Positions 46,813-58,699 of a DNA stretch of 64,000 nt are shown here, one piece after another; position 1 is the first letter of the stretch; every line of letters starts with the position of its first letter. The translations under genes and the position numbers were made by a program. The notes under the pieces were generated by a model. The model saw only the letters and a program-made list of their open reading frames with translations. It searched no databases and had not been told where the DNA came from. The DNA lies in contig CM070588.1 in assembly GCA_036346355.1 (NCBI GenBank), forward strand, positions 310,001 to 374,000, written 5' to 3'. The DNA comes from Rhipidocladum racemiflorum (lineage: Eukaryota; Streptophyta; Magnoliopsida; Poales; Poaceae).

Positions 46813-49708
46813 AACTGTGCGGCGTTGCGCCATTTTTCGCTTAGCTTCTCGGCGGTTCCCTTTCTTTCTCAGACATCGCCATGCGATGGCGTCGATCCGT
46901 TCGGCTCCACCGACCGTCACCACCACGGCGGGGCGGATGTGTCGTCCCTGCCGTACTCGGCATGAAGTGTCATCGAGGACCACTGGCGCCCTCGCGGCGC
47001 TAGCCGAGACCTCCTCGGCTCGAGTCTCCGCGGACCACGCCGAGCCGGCTGCGCGGAAGATCCCATCACCCCACAAGCGATGCTTGAAGGCATCGGCGAT
47101 GCTTGATCGCGCCGCCGCAACCTCGCTTCCGATGGCGATGGTCGCCATGTACCCGAAGCGACCACCACTCGGACAACTCCTCGAGCCACGGCTCTAGCGG
47201 AGGAAGAGATAAACGGACCACGCTACGCGACCCGAAACACCGCCGAGCTGCTACCCGACCACGCCAAGACTCTCGCCAACACGAGGAGGATCACCGTGCT
47301 TTCGCCCTTGGAAATAACCGGCGGCGCGACATGGAGAGCTCAAAAAGCCGACTCGACAAGCTCGAGCCGACCTGGGCGATGCTACGCCTGGCACTCCACT
47401 GCGCTGGCGGCCTTCGCGCCGCCGAATCCACCACCGGTAGCTAGGGGCGGGCGATTCATCGCGTTTTTCCCCGCTGGCCAAAACATCGCTCGGCGGCAAT
47501 CTTGCTCCGCGGCATTCGAGCCAGACGATCCTGCGGCCAAGGCTACCCACGGAACCTCAGGGCCTGGTGGGGCGGCGCAAGCGGCAGCGTATAGCCACGG
47601 ATCGCGGCGTTGGGCGCCTCTTGGATGGCCCGCGCGCTACGCCGTCGAGGCCGTCGGAAGCGAAACAAGAGCGGCGTCACCTTCAGGGCAACCCCAGGCA
47701 TCGCGCGCCCCGGTGCACCAGCGTTTGGGGGCGAGCGCGGCGCTCGCACCACCACTCAACGCGAAGAAACGAGCGACCCGACCCGGTGGAAATGCGTCGC
47801 CCGGCAGCCTGCAGCGTGACCACGCAGCCGAGCCGATGGCCGGACGGGCTGGGTTCTGCCCGAGGATTCGCGTGCGAGTTCCCACCACGGTCCGGTGGCC
47901 GGTCAACATAGCCAAATGCGGGGCTACAAACCCCGATGTATGGGTTTGGAAGATTACGGCTCGCATCTTGAGGCGAAGAGAAGCGACGGGCGACCTTTTT
48001 GTCATCAATACCTCCCCATCTACTTGGCGGACCCAGCGGGCATGGCTCGAATATCGCGCCAACATCATCCGGGGCGGGCCGACCTCAAGCACCAGCCGTT
48101 GGCAACTTCGAGGCACCTACAAGCGACCAGGAATTCCTGGGACACGAAGCTGCAGCGGCGACGGGGAGAGCCTCGGGACTACATCAAGCGTTTTTCCCCA
48201 ACGATTCTGAGCTCCACGACATCGCGGCCCGGATGTCGTAAGAACATTCATCTGACGGCACCACTTCCAAGACCCTGGTCCATAAATTGGGGTGTCGCGA
48301 AGCGGGACCACCAAAGAACTCCTGGACATTGCCACCAGCGCCTCAGGCGAGGAGGCGTAGATGTCATCTTCGACAAGGAAGTCGAGCGAGGGCGCGAGCC
48401 CGACCCCTCACCGAGCCTTGCCAGACAAGCGAAAGCGCCACGGCAAGCAGTCGCGAAGGCCGCGGTTCGCGACCACCGACCCGATCGGAAGCCAAGGCGG
48501 CAACCCCGACCGCCAGAAGGCGATGGAAATGCGTGTCGAACCACGGATACCCGTCGAGCACAAAGTATCAGGCTGCGAAGTCTGAAGCGTTTTCTTCCGG
48601 AACCCCACGGCGCCACGGAGGCGGAGAAAGAGGCAAGACTCGGCGCCCGACCACGGAGATCGAGAGGCGGATGTCGGCTTCCGCGAGACCAAACGGTTGC
48701 CTCATGATCTTGTGCGGCCAGGCAAGCTACGCCCGGCCAGGAGCGGCTCAAGCTCGCTGTAGAGAGGTGTTCGCGGCAAGCCCGGCCGTACCTAAATACC
48801 TTCGGTGGTCGGAGTCCCCGATCACCTTTGGCCGGGCCGACCACCCCGACCGTCCGGCAACCAGGAGAGTACCGCTCGTCATTGACCCCATCGTGGGAAC
48901 AAAGCGCTGACTAAGGTGCTCATGGGCGGCGGCGATCTCAACATCGCTACGTTGAGACCCTCGGCGCCATAGGGATCCCAGCTCGAGCCTTCGACCAAGC
49001 GAGCACCCTTTCGCAGCGTCGTTCCTGGCGGCCAGGCCCACCCGCTGGCGGTCCACCTGCCGTCACGTTCGAGGAGCGGTTAACTTCGCGCGAGACCACC
49101 GCGCCGAGTCGTGGATTTTCCGGCTCCTACCACGCCATCCTAGGAGACCATGCTACGCGAAGTTCATGGCGATCCCCAACTACACCTACTGAAAGTGAAG
49201 ATGCCAGGGCCGCATGGGGTGATCAAATGCTGCGTCTTTCCAGCTCGCCTCACATGCGAAAAACGATTCGCGAGTTGGCCTCGGCGATAAATCGCATCAA
49301 AACTCGCGGCCTCAGAAAGCAGCACCTCGAGTCCGCTCCCGACTCTAGCAAGTCGGACCGGGCTCCTTCAAGTCCCAGGGACACAAAGGCGATCGAGGTC
49401 GACCGGAGGACCCGACCAAAACCGCTCGGATCGGGACCACGCTTCTGCCAAATAGGAAGCGCGGCTCGTCGACTTCCTCATGTGCCAGCGGGGCCTTCAT
49501 GGAAGCCCTTCGACATGCCGGGGATCGAGAAATCGCCGAGCACTCCACTGAACATCAGGCTGGTCTAGACCCGATGCTTGTCTGCAAGCCGGCGAAGGAA
49601 AGCGGCGTGGCCATAGGAGAAATAGCCAAGCTCTTGGCGCGGGGTTCATCAAAGAAGTTCGCCACCCAGTGGTTAGCAAACCACGCTTGTAAAAAAGAAA
49701 GTGCGGGA

Positions 49709-52046
49709 AATGGAGAATGTGTGTCGACTACACAAGCCTAAACAAGGCATGTCCGAAAAGATCCATTCCTCGCTTGCATCGACCAAATGGTAGACTCCGC
49801 GCAGTCGCGAATCTGTCGCTACGGATGCCTACTCCGGTACCACCCGGTCAGCGATGAAAAGAAGGCGACCCATTTCGCGACTTCCTTCATCACTCCGTGC
49901 TGGTTCGTTACGCTCAAGTGACAATGCCGTTTGGCACGAAAAAGCGGGGCTACATACCAGAGATGTATGCGGACACGCTTCCGAGCCAGATCGGCGCAAT
50001 GTCGGCGTCGTCGGCGACATCGTTGTCAAGACCAGGAAGACCGGCGACATCATCGCCGTCTGGAGAGACTTTCGCGAACGCCGACGGTTCAGCATCAAGC
50101 TCAACCCAGAAATGCGTTTGAGGTACCCAAAGAGGCTACTCGGCTTCATCATCTCCGGCCCGAAGCATCGAGCCGGCAGAGACAAGATCTCCAGCGATCT
50201 TAAGGATGGGGCGTCGGCAACCTCAAAAGGAGCCCAAAGGCGACAGGATGCCTAAGCGGCCACTGAGTCGCTTCACGTCACGCCTCGTGACGCGGCTTGC
50301 CTCTATACAAACTCAGGAAATCAGGCCACTTGTTTGGGCGAAGGAGGCTCGGGGCGCACTAAAAGGTTTTCGACCACCCCTCGATCTTTGGTCGCCGGCG
50401 CCAGAAGAGCCTCTGCTACTCTACATTGCCTTGCCACGACCAGGTGCGTCGGCCTGGCACTTGTCAGCGGGCAGCGAGAAGAAGAGCGGGTCCTTAAGAT
50501 CCGGTAGCGGCCGGTCTACTTCATTAGCGAAGTACTCTCGAGTCCAAGGCACGGTACCGCGCAGATTCGAGAAGATGCTCTCACCTTGATTCGATCACGA
50601 AAAGAAAGGCGGTACATTACTTCAACGGCCTGCGTTTCGTGGTAACCTCCTACCACTCGGCGAGTCATCCATAACCGCGGCGCCTCAGGAAGAATTGCCA
50701 AGTGGGCACTCGAGGCTCAATGGGCATGGCGTATCCTATGTCCCTCGGTGCCATAAAATCTCAAGTTCTAGCCGACTTAGTCGGCAGGTGAGCCGAAGCC
50801 AGGCCCACCTCGGCTCGAAGACCACGAGTCGGGCGATGTACTTGACGGGTCCTTCAAAAGCGGGCGGCGGGGTCGTCATTCTTTCACCACTTTCGGGGAA
50901 CAAGCTTGATGCGTCGTCAGGCTACTTTTCAGCGCCAACCAACAACGTCGCCGAGTATGAGGCCCACCGTTCTTGGTCTCGCGCCGTCGCCCGACCTCGG
51001 AGCTCTGATTATGCGTGCATGGCGACTCAAAGCGGTCGTCGATCAAGTCATGAAGGCTGCGAACCTCGCGGCGATCGGATGGCAGCCCTCTTATCGAGAG
51101 ATGCATAAATTTGGAGCAAGTTCAAAGGATTTGAGCTCCATCACTTCTGACGGAACAACCGAAGGCCGATCCACCTGGCTAGTCTCGCCTCCCGTGAGGC
51201 CGATCCATGGGGAAATTTTAGATCTCGACCTACACCAAGCATCCATCCGGGACGATCACGCCGGGACGATCGGTAGCGACCGACAAAGGCTGTTTGGTCA
51301 AGCCAGGTTACGCAACGTCGATGACCAGCACCGATTGGAGGAATCCCTTCATCGATCGGTACTGGACGGTTCCCTCGACTGACCGTAGGAGGCCGCCCCT
51401 CGCTCGTCGGGCAAAATCCTTCATCTTGATCGACGCGACCTCTCTGAAGAGCCCCTCGGGATCCTCGAAATGTGTCCCAGGACCAAGGAAGAGCTACTCA
51501 CGCGACATCACGCAGTGGGTTTGCGGACCTACTGTGATCACGCGGGCACAGTCGGAAAAGCCTTCCAGCGGGGTTTCTCTTGGCGACCGCCGTGGCGACT
51601 CGAGCAAATCATCCGGACGTCACTGAAGAGTGCCAATTCTTCGCTCGGCAAACTCACCTCCGGCGCAAGCCCTCCAAAGCGATCCCTATCACCTGGCCCT
51701 TCGCCGTTTGGGGACTCGATGCAGTCGGGCCCTTCAAGAAAAGCGCCGGGGGCTTCACCCACTGTTGGTTGCGATGAACAAGTTCACCAAGTGGATAGAA
51801 GCCAAGCCGATCACAACAATCACTTGGTATGACGCGGCGTGGACTTCATCCAGCAATATAGTCTCTGAGGTTTGGAGTCCGAACTCCATCATCACCGGAC
51901 AGGAGCAGTTCACGGGGAAAGGAGTTTCGAGCTCTGCGACAACTTCGGCATCCGCGTGGATTAGGCGGCCGTCGCCGCCCGCGAACAACGCCAAGTCGAG
52001 CAGCTTGGACGGCATGATCCTCCAAGGGCTCAAGCGCGAATCTTGA
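49709..52046 (+). pseudogene. Broken pol region of the gypsy element (RT, RNase H, integrase)
   Basis: Reverse transcriptase is recognisable at 49709-49760 (WRMCVDYTSLNKACPK) and about 50010-50170 (VVGDIVVKTRK then FIISGPKH). The YVDD site reads VVGD, so one catalytic Asp is lost. An RNase H-like GGGVVILSPLSG lies near 50860. The integrase core (WPFAVWGLDAVGPFKKSAGG, near 51700) and MNKFTKWIEAKPIT follow in another frame. Frameshifts separate every block. No intact polyprotein remains. Confidence 0.85.
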
Positions 52047-54529
52047 TCGGCCCGAAGAGTACTGCAGCGGGGCGTTGGGCGGCCGAGAGTACCTCCGTGC
52101 TGGAGCTTACGGACCACCCGACCCGGTCGGCCAGGGTTCACGCCGTTTTCCTGGCATTAGGGCGAAGCCATCTTGCAAGCCGAGCTTGGACTCTGGCCCC
52201 AAGGTTCGAGGCCTTCATGACCGAGGCTCGGTCGCAAAGGCCCGTCGGCAACGGCTCGATGAAGCGCGAGATGTCGCCGTCGTTCGCTCGGCCAAATACC
52301 GGCGAGACAACTGCGCTACCACGACGCCAAGGTTAGAGAGCGGCGTTCAACACTGGCGACACAGTTACTGCGCCGAGTCGGTCCAACAAAGGCAACACAA
52401 GCTCTCCTCCTTGGGAGGCCCCTTCATTGTAATAGAGGTCCTTCGACCTGGCACTTACCGGCTCAAGGATCCGACGGCAATATCTTGTCAAGCGCTGGAA
52501 CATCGAAAAGCTAAAGCGATTCTACCCTTAGCCCTTTTTCTACCTCGTTCATTACCATGTTCACCTTTTTACCAGGGCCTCACAGCGTAACATTTTTTCC
52601 ACTGGAATTCGACATCCCGGTTCAAACCCATTGTCATTCACCCCGATCGTTCGGTCTACTTTTTTTTGGGCAGTACCCACGGCCTCGCCCCGAGCGTTTC
52701 TGGTTCGCAGTGGTATCTCGCTAAGAAAGAGCGAAGCTAAGGATGGTACACTGGTTGCGGAAACTAACGCCTTCGCTAAAACACCATTTTCCTACTTTTT
52801 TGAATGACCGGAACATGTCGATCTGCTGGTCGGCTGGTCCCATGAACCCAAGAACCATGACCCGGCATGTCTTCACGGAACAACAAACCGAAAAATAGCG
52901 AAAAATACATGTAAAACCGAACACCTTTGTTTTCTTCCAATTCAGCGGCGTTTATTCTTTAGAAACAAGAAAGTCTAAAACCAAAGCTTTCTCGTTTAAA
53001 GGTCTTCCCCGCCCGACGATTGATCTCCGGACTTGTCGTCCCTCTCAGCACAACCGGCTTCCGCTCAATTTTTGCGCTGACGACAAAAAATAGCCGGTCG
53101 CCGAAAACCTCGCAGAGAGAGCCGATCCGCCGGGCGCTACCTTCAAGCGGCGGCCTGCGCCCCCTGTGTGACCTCTATGGTCGGGGGGCTTGAAGTCCGA
53201 CAGAGGCGCCGTCGGAGAAAATCTGCAGCTGACGATCAGGCGTCAGCGGCACGGTCGTATGAGCCTAGATGTCGCGGTCGACTCCAGGCTCGGAAGGAGA
53301 AGGCGCGAGAGGGCGGCGCCCGCTCCCCAATTGCTCGGCGCTCGCGGCAGTTCCTCGGCAGAGCGACCCGCGGCTTGTAGCGCCCGCTCGCTCCTCCTCT
53401 CGCCTCCGCTCAGCGGCTCACAGATCAACCCCGTCGTCCCAGCGAAACCGCCCTATAAGGCGGCCAGCTCGTCGCCCCAACTCCTCATCCTCTGCCTCTT
53501 GTTGAAGGTGGTGATCGATCTCATCGATCGGTGGGTTCTCATCAGTGAGCAGGAGTGAAGGCGGCGCCATAAAAGCAAGTCGGCTGGCTTTCGTCTCAGC
53601 GTTCTTTGAATGAAGTCAGCGCCCACCCTCCGCCTATTTATAAGCGATCCGAAGCTTAAGCGAAGCGGCGCGGGATACCCTTGACATTCATGACGACCGC
53701 ACCTTTTATTGATGGCGTAAGCCAAGCGCCAAAGCAGCGGCGAGGCGAAAAAGCACCGCCAATTCCCGCGTTGAACAAAAACCTCGCCGATCATAAAGAA
53801 AGATAAGTGAATACCTTCTTCTTACACACTCGTTGTACTCCTTCAAGTGGCGCGCGGTAACAAACAAAGCCTTCCGCCCCGAGGCTACAAGAGTCCGAAT
53901 TCGAGTTGACCACAACCAATGTCGGGTCCTCCCAAGACGGCCAAACTTTTCGACCAAAAGTACTACGGCCTCGCCCGGCTACGATTCTGATAGTGCTTGG
54001 CGAAGAAAGGAAGTGCCCAAGCGGAGTCGACCCACGATCGGTCGGAAACGACCTCCCGGTTGGCGTTCTCTCGATTTCCCAACTCTCTCTAACTTTTGTG
54101 ATACACACACCGAGCCTATGCAGACTGTGGTCCTAAGGCAAGAGGCAGCGATGATATCCACCCACGGCAAAAAATGGGCAAGAGGTGAGGACAAGGCGAG
54201 CCCAGCGGGCCCCTAGTTGGAGTCGGCGGACGACCCAATCGCCTTAACTCACGTCAGGGATCACACCTCACGCTCTCATGAACGTCGGCCCGGGTGGCGG
54301 CCCGGTACACCTTGGATCGTGACGATCCAGGTCACGATCTGAGGATCAGTAAGGAAAGATTCTTTATGGATCGCCCCAGTGGAGTCGGGCCTTGGCCGGG
54401 ATTGTCGCTAGGGGACCCCCCTCGCGAGGCCTCAGATTCCCGGATCACTCGCTTACTTAGCCCCACGAAGCGGCGCTCGAGCCAGCGAAAACAGCGGCGT
54501 TTCACCTCACTGGTCCACGCGGGCGTAAA

Positions 54530-55260
54530 ATGGGACTCAACAGGCGCCACGCGTGCTCGCCGAGCGTAAGCCAGCGCCCGTGGCTCGACCGGGCGCCACG
54601 TGTCGCCCGAGCGACCGGTGGCTGGCGCCCAACACGGGGCGTATACGTGCTCGCTTTTTCCGGCGATCAGCCCAGCTGCGCGCCGAAGACACGGCGCCAC
54701 GTGTCGCCAGGCGACCAGGTGGTACTTGGCGCCCAACCGCACGGGCATACGTGCTCGCCGAGCGTCGACCGCTATGGCGCCCGAAAGGCAACCGGCGCCA
54801 TGTATTCGCCGAGCGACCCGGCCGGCGCGCCGGCGGCCGCGACCATAGCGCCCGACGACCCAGCCTGCGCGCCCGGGCTCGGCGGCGCCACGCGTGTCCG
54901 CCAGGCGACCCGGCTTCATTGCTGCGCTACTAACAGCTACGTGCTCGCCAGGGCGATCGGCCCACTGCGCGCCCGAAAACCTGACGGCGCCACGTGTCAC
55001 CGCGAAGCGACCGGCTGGCTAGCAGCGCCGTGACCGACGGCGCCACGTGCTCGCCCGAGCGTCAGCCCGCTGCTGGCGCTGGCAGGCGACGGCGGCGCCA
55101 TGTGTTCGCCGAGGCATTGACCCGGCCCGGCGCCGACTGCGACCATGGCGCCGACGACCGGCCATTGCCCGCCCGGCGATGCGGTCGAGCGACCGCCCGG
55201 CGCCCGTGCTACGGCGCTTACCATCGCTCCCGGCGACCACCCTTGACCACGGCGCGAAGG
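54530..55260 (+). repeat. GC-rich degenerate tandem repeat with recurring CACGTG, between pol and 3' LTR
   Basis: Units contain GGCGCCACGTG, (T/C)TCGCC(CG)AGCGACC and GGCGCCCG in repeating order, e.g. near 54596, 54690, 54800, 54880, 54985, 55040 and 55090. Spacing varies from ~50 to ~110 bp. Open frames here are repeat artefacts. Tandem repeats before the 3' LTR are known in Tat/Ogre-type gypsy elements. Confidence 0.75.
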
Positions 55261-55593
55261 CGCAGACGCGGATATATCTGCGATCGGACCTCCCGATACC
55301 ACAAAGCAACGACCAAGCAAGGCGAAACCCCAGCACGCTGCTCAGGCCCATTTCGGGGCTCGAAACTACACCCGGGTCTCAGCAGCGCACCCGGTCGAAG
55401 ACTCTTCCCGAACAAACCGTGAAACCCCAGGCACGCTCTCCGGCCGGCTCGGGGGCTCGGGGCTACACCCAGCCGGTCTTCCTTGCACCGGCCCGTGCGA
55501 GGACTCGATCAGGCCAAGCGAACCCGGCATCACGGCACGGAAACAAGACCCCGGGCACCTCTCCGACACGCTGCCAGGGGGCTCAGAACTCTT

Positions 55594-56142
55594 GGCAGTA
55601 CCAGGCCATAGGTACCCCATTGAAGAAAAGCGTGGGCGAACCAGGCAGTCGGGGCCCAAAGCCACATTTGGCAGAGAAAGCCGTAGCCATGACCAAGTCG
55701 GCGAAATCCTGAAGAAGCGACGGCCTTTGTGTGCGTATCGGCGCATTAAATCTTGGCGTAATGATAGCCACGGCGCTGGTCCCCAACTCTGCGCATTTAC
55801 TACAAGCGGCGGCAACCTACGCCGGAAAGCCAGCTGCCGAGGCAAGGAGGCGATCCGTCCCATCAGCCCGCCACTTGCGGGCGACTAAGAACCTGATCTT
55901 TTTCTCTTTTTTAAGCAACAATGTAACCTCCTCCTACGCCTATATAAAGGGGAGGAGCGAGCATGTAAGACAGCGGACAGCGAGGGAATCAATACAATCA
56001 AACCCACCACGAGGCGGAGTAGGGACGTTCAGCCCGAACCAGTATACATCTTGTGCTCACCCGAGTAAGCCGTCGAGGAGAGGGAGCGTGCACCCCCCTC
56101 TTACCTATACAAATTCATTGGTCGGTGCTCGAAACACCGACA
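55594..56142 (+). repeat. 3' LTR of the gypsy element
   Basis: It starts TGGCAGTACCAGGCC and ends GAAACACCGACA, with the canonical CA end, followed by ATAAT. It carries the same TATATAAAGG promoter as the 5' LTR. A G-rich stretch (CCAGGGGGCTC) before it may be the polypurine tract. Confidence 0.9.
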
Positions 56143-56147
56143 ATAAT

Positions 56148-56631
56148 AATTATCCGAAATTTTCGAATCTCGTCGAAATTTCGGATTTCGGTCAGGCCTG
56201 AGATGGAATCCGAAAACAAAATTTGAATCCTTAGGAAGACTCGTTCATCCAAGAGAGACATAACAAGAAGAGAAGAAACCCACTGTACTACTCCACACCA
56301 CCTCCACTTCAATATAGTAGAAGCATTAGCATTAGTGTGTAAGAAGCACTATCAATATCAGTGTGTAAGAAGGTGCTTACGCTTAAGGTATTGTAAGGAA
56401 ATTCCTCTCCGCACTAAGTTAAGGTCGGGGCTCCTGAAAAGAAAAACCATATACAAATTATTTTGTGGAATAAAATAGTTTTTCTATAAGTACTCGATGT
56501 TTTAATCTTTGTTATTCTAGTTTTATGGTAAAAAATTTTATACTATGGACCATAAGCCTCTCATGTGGTTCTCATCAAAGTACCGGTTTGGCTGAGAGCC
56601 ACAATAGGGAAAAAGAGAGCCTTGAGTCTAA
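56148..56631. other. Intergenic, no gene recognised
   Basis: This is DNA right of the gypsy insertion. Words like TTTCGGATTTCGGTCAGGCCTGAG at 56175-56200 look like a fragment of an older element split by the retrotransposon, since 46201-46230 continues into it. Nothing coding. Confidence 0.4.
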
Positions 56632-57298
56632 GGGTGCGTTTGGTTGGGTGGATGAGGGTGGATGGGATATGGTCATCCATGGATTTGGAGTCATCCAATT
56701 GTTTGGATGGGTGGATGGATAGGATATGGTCATCCAGTTTTTGGGAATATTCTCTCAAGATGCTGGATAAAGCCATCCAAATAAAAAGGCCGGATGTGCT
56801 CATCCAGTTTGCTGCACGAAGAGGTGTACAAGGTCAAATTCAAATTTCGGCAAAGTTTTCTTGGCCAAAATTAAACTTCGCTCAAAATATGGTCAAATTT
56901 TGTTTGAAAATTCTTATTTTAGTAAAAAATTGTCCAAAAATAAAATTTTGTTTGAAAATGCAAATTTTATTCAAAAATTCAAAATGTGTCCAAAAAATAA
57001 AATTTTGGTCAAATTTTGTCAGAAAATTTAAATTGTGATCAAATTTTGTTCAAAATTCAAATTTTAATTAAATTTTGTCCAAAAAATTCAAACCAAAATT
57101 CGAAACCTTGATTACAACTAGCTCATCCATCTAACCAAACAAAAAATTAGCTCATCCCATCCATCTTCATCCATCCAACCAAGCAAAAAATTGGCTCATC
57201 CTTATCCACCAAACCAAACAACTACCTGGATGGTTCCATCCCATCCAAGTTGGATGGCCATATCCCATCCAACCTCATCCAAGCAACCAAACGCACCC
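56632..57298. mobile_element. Tourist-type MITE, 667 bp
   Basis: GGGTGCGTTTGGTTG ends in inverted orientation are flanked by TAA on both sides (56629-56631, 57299-57301), diagnostic of Tourist/PIF-Harbinger. Subterminal GGATGGGATATGG and CCATATCCCATCC words are inverted as well. The middle (56860-57100) is an A/T-rich low-complexity block of TTTTGTCAAAATT words. Confidence 0.88.
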
Positions 57299-57607
57299 TA
57301 AGATCGAGGTGGAATGTCTGAGGAGACGATAAAAATTTGTACCGTAATATTCTAATAAAAAATATTCAAAGACAAGACAGATTTGCTACTTTAGAAACAA
57401 AATAATGAGAAGTATGGTGAGTACCAAGTAGTTGTTCCGAAGGCAGTTATGCAAAGAGTTGTTCCGAAGGTAGTTGTGCGAATCCACCGAAATATACCAC
57501 TATGGCATTACTATTTATTACTGTTCAAAATTAAAATACCATAACATTTCCTAAGTGGTACTCCTGCCCTGACGAGAGAAAGAGAGAGAAGCATCTGTCT
57601 GCCCTGA

Positions 57608-57620
57608 GGAGAGAGAGAGA

Positions 57621-57669
<49 letters not shown>
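57608..57669. repeat. (GA)n microsatellite with flanking duplicated segment
   Basis: About 60 bp of nearly pure GA. The words GAAGCATCTGTCTGCCCTGAG occur on both sides (57589 and 57667), so the run and its border were duplicated together. Confidence 0.88.
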
Positions 57670-57670
<1 letters not shown>

Positions 57671-57922
57671 CATCTGTCTGCCCTGAGAACAGACGGACGG
57701 CTCGTTTTGCTTTGGCATCGAAGCTGAAGAAATCATTGGTGGATAAATCACATCGTGATCTTTCGCATCGGGACTGCAATAGACCAGAGGGGAATTTCAA
57801 CATATATTCTACTCTATAGTACTAGCAGTAGTGCGCCACCGCCAGCGCCAACATATATTAATTTCAGCGATTAGCTGAAGCTGCTGCTGACTAATAGCTT
57901 CTTCGTCTCTCTCGATCTCTAT

Positions 57923-58208
57923 GGGTGTGATTGGTTACCTGTACCATCCTAGCTTGTTTCGTATGAACCATCCAGGCTAGGTTTGGCCTGACTGAGTGGA
58001 TGTAAGTTAAGTTGTTTGGTTGCTTATTTGTGCATCTCATGAGCCTGCATTAGAGAGAAGTCTAATTTCTGTGTTTTCTCTATCCTGTATGAGTGGGTGC
58101 AATTGCATCCACCTGGCGAGGATGAACAGGAAACCAAACATGCATCTAATAGATACAGTTGCATCCACTCATGCGATTCAAGCACCATGCAGGCAACCAA
58201 ACACACCC
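57923..58208. mobile_element. Tourist-like MITE, 286 bp
   Basis: GGGTGTGATTGGTTACCTG and the inverted CAGGCAACCAAACACACCC bound the element, with TAT on both sides (57920-57922, 58209-58211). Inner GCATCCAC/GTGGATG and GCAATTGCATCC words are also inverted. It belongs to the same broad superfamily as the 56632-57298 copy. Confidence 0.8.
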
Positions 58209-58490
58209 TATGTGTTTAATTTCTTTAGGCTGGACTTGACTTTGAGATGCCAAAAACTAGTTAATCTACCAGTACAGTACGCTAGCTAAATAGCTCCCTT
58301 CCTTTTTAATAAGATAAGATGCTGTCTGTTAGGAACGACCTGAATGCAATATAATATAGCAAGGGTCGGATATGCATGATAGATATATAGCAACTCGATC
58401 GAGTAGTTAAGAGCTGGAAGATGGATGGCATTTCTTTCTTCTTTGCTTCTTTCAGAATAGCACGCACGTAATTATATCTGCATATATACT

Positions 58491-58656
58491 CAGGGGCGGA
58501 TCTAGGCCCTGGGCACAGTAGGCTGTAGCCCGGGGCCTGGTACCGAAAGCTTACTAAAATTCTACAAAAAATTATTAAAAAATTATTGAAAACAGATATT
58601 TAATTTAAAATTAACTGGTCTAGCCCGGGGCTTAGACTTGGGCTAGCTCCGCCCCT
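58491..58656. mobile_element. Small hAT-like MITE
   Basis: CAGGGGCGGATCTAG at the left and CTAGCTCCGCCCCTG at the right are inverted repeats; inner GGGCTTAGACTTGGGC and AGTAGGCTGTAGCCC words are partly inverted. Flanks (TATATACT / ATATACCC) resemble an 8-bp duplication with changes. The CAGGGGCGGA terminus is common in plant hAT MITEs. Confidence 0.75.
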
Positions 58657-58662
58657 GATATA

Positions 58663-58692
58663 CCCAATCCAATCCAATCCAATCCAATCCAA
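58663..58692. repeat. (CCAAT)n pentamer run
   Basis: Six CCAAT-type pentamers in a row immediately after the hAT-like MITE. Confidence 0.85.
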
Positions 58693-58699
58693 CAATACA

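Larger units (their letters stand above)
46236..56142 (+). mobile_element. Complete but decayed Ty3/gypsy retrotransposon (Tat/RIRE2-like?)
   Basis: Two ~550-bp direct LTRs, a primer site after the first, and a 5-bp target duplication ATAAT (46231-46235 and 56143-56147) define a single intact insertion of 9.9 kb. Pol order is reverse transcriptase, RNase H, integrase, which makes it gypsy. Integrase words WGLDAVGPFKKSAGGFTH and MNKFTKWIEAKPIT resemble the Tat/RIRE2 group; that lineage call is from memory. All frames are broken by many small indels, so it cannot make its own proteins. It lies just downstream of ODR-4, on the same strand. Confidence 0.9.

Noticed and set aside
47296..48707. 304-aa and 270-aa frames within the gypsy element
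   Set aside because: No recognisable gag or other domain; GC-rich frame-shifted retrotransposon sequence.
54332..55712. Frames of 222, 167, 142 and 221 aa in the G-box repeat region
   Set aside because: Tandem GC-rich repeats give open frames on both strands; none has retroelement or host homology I can see.
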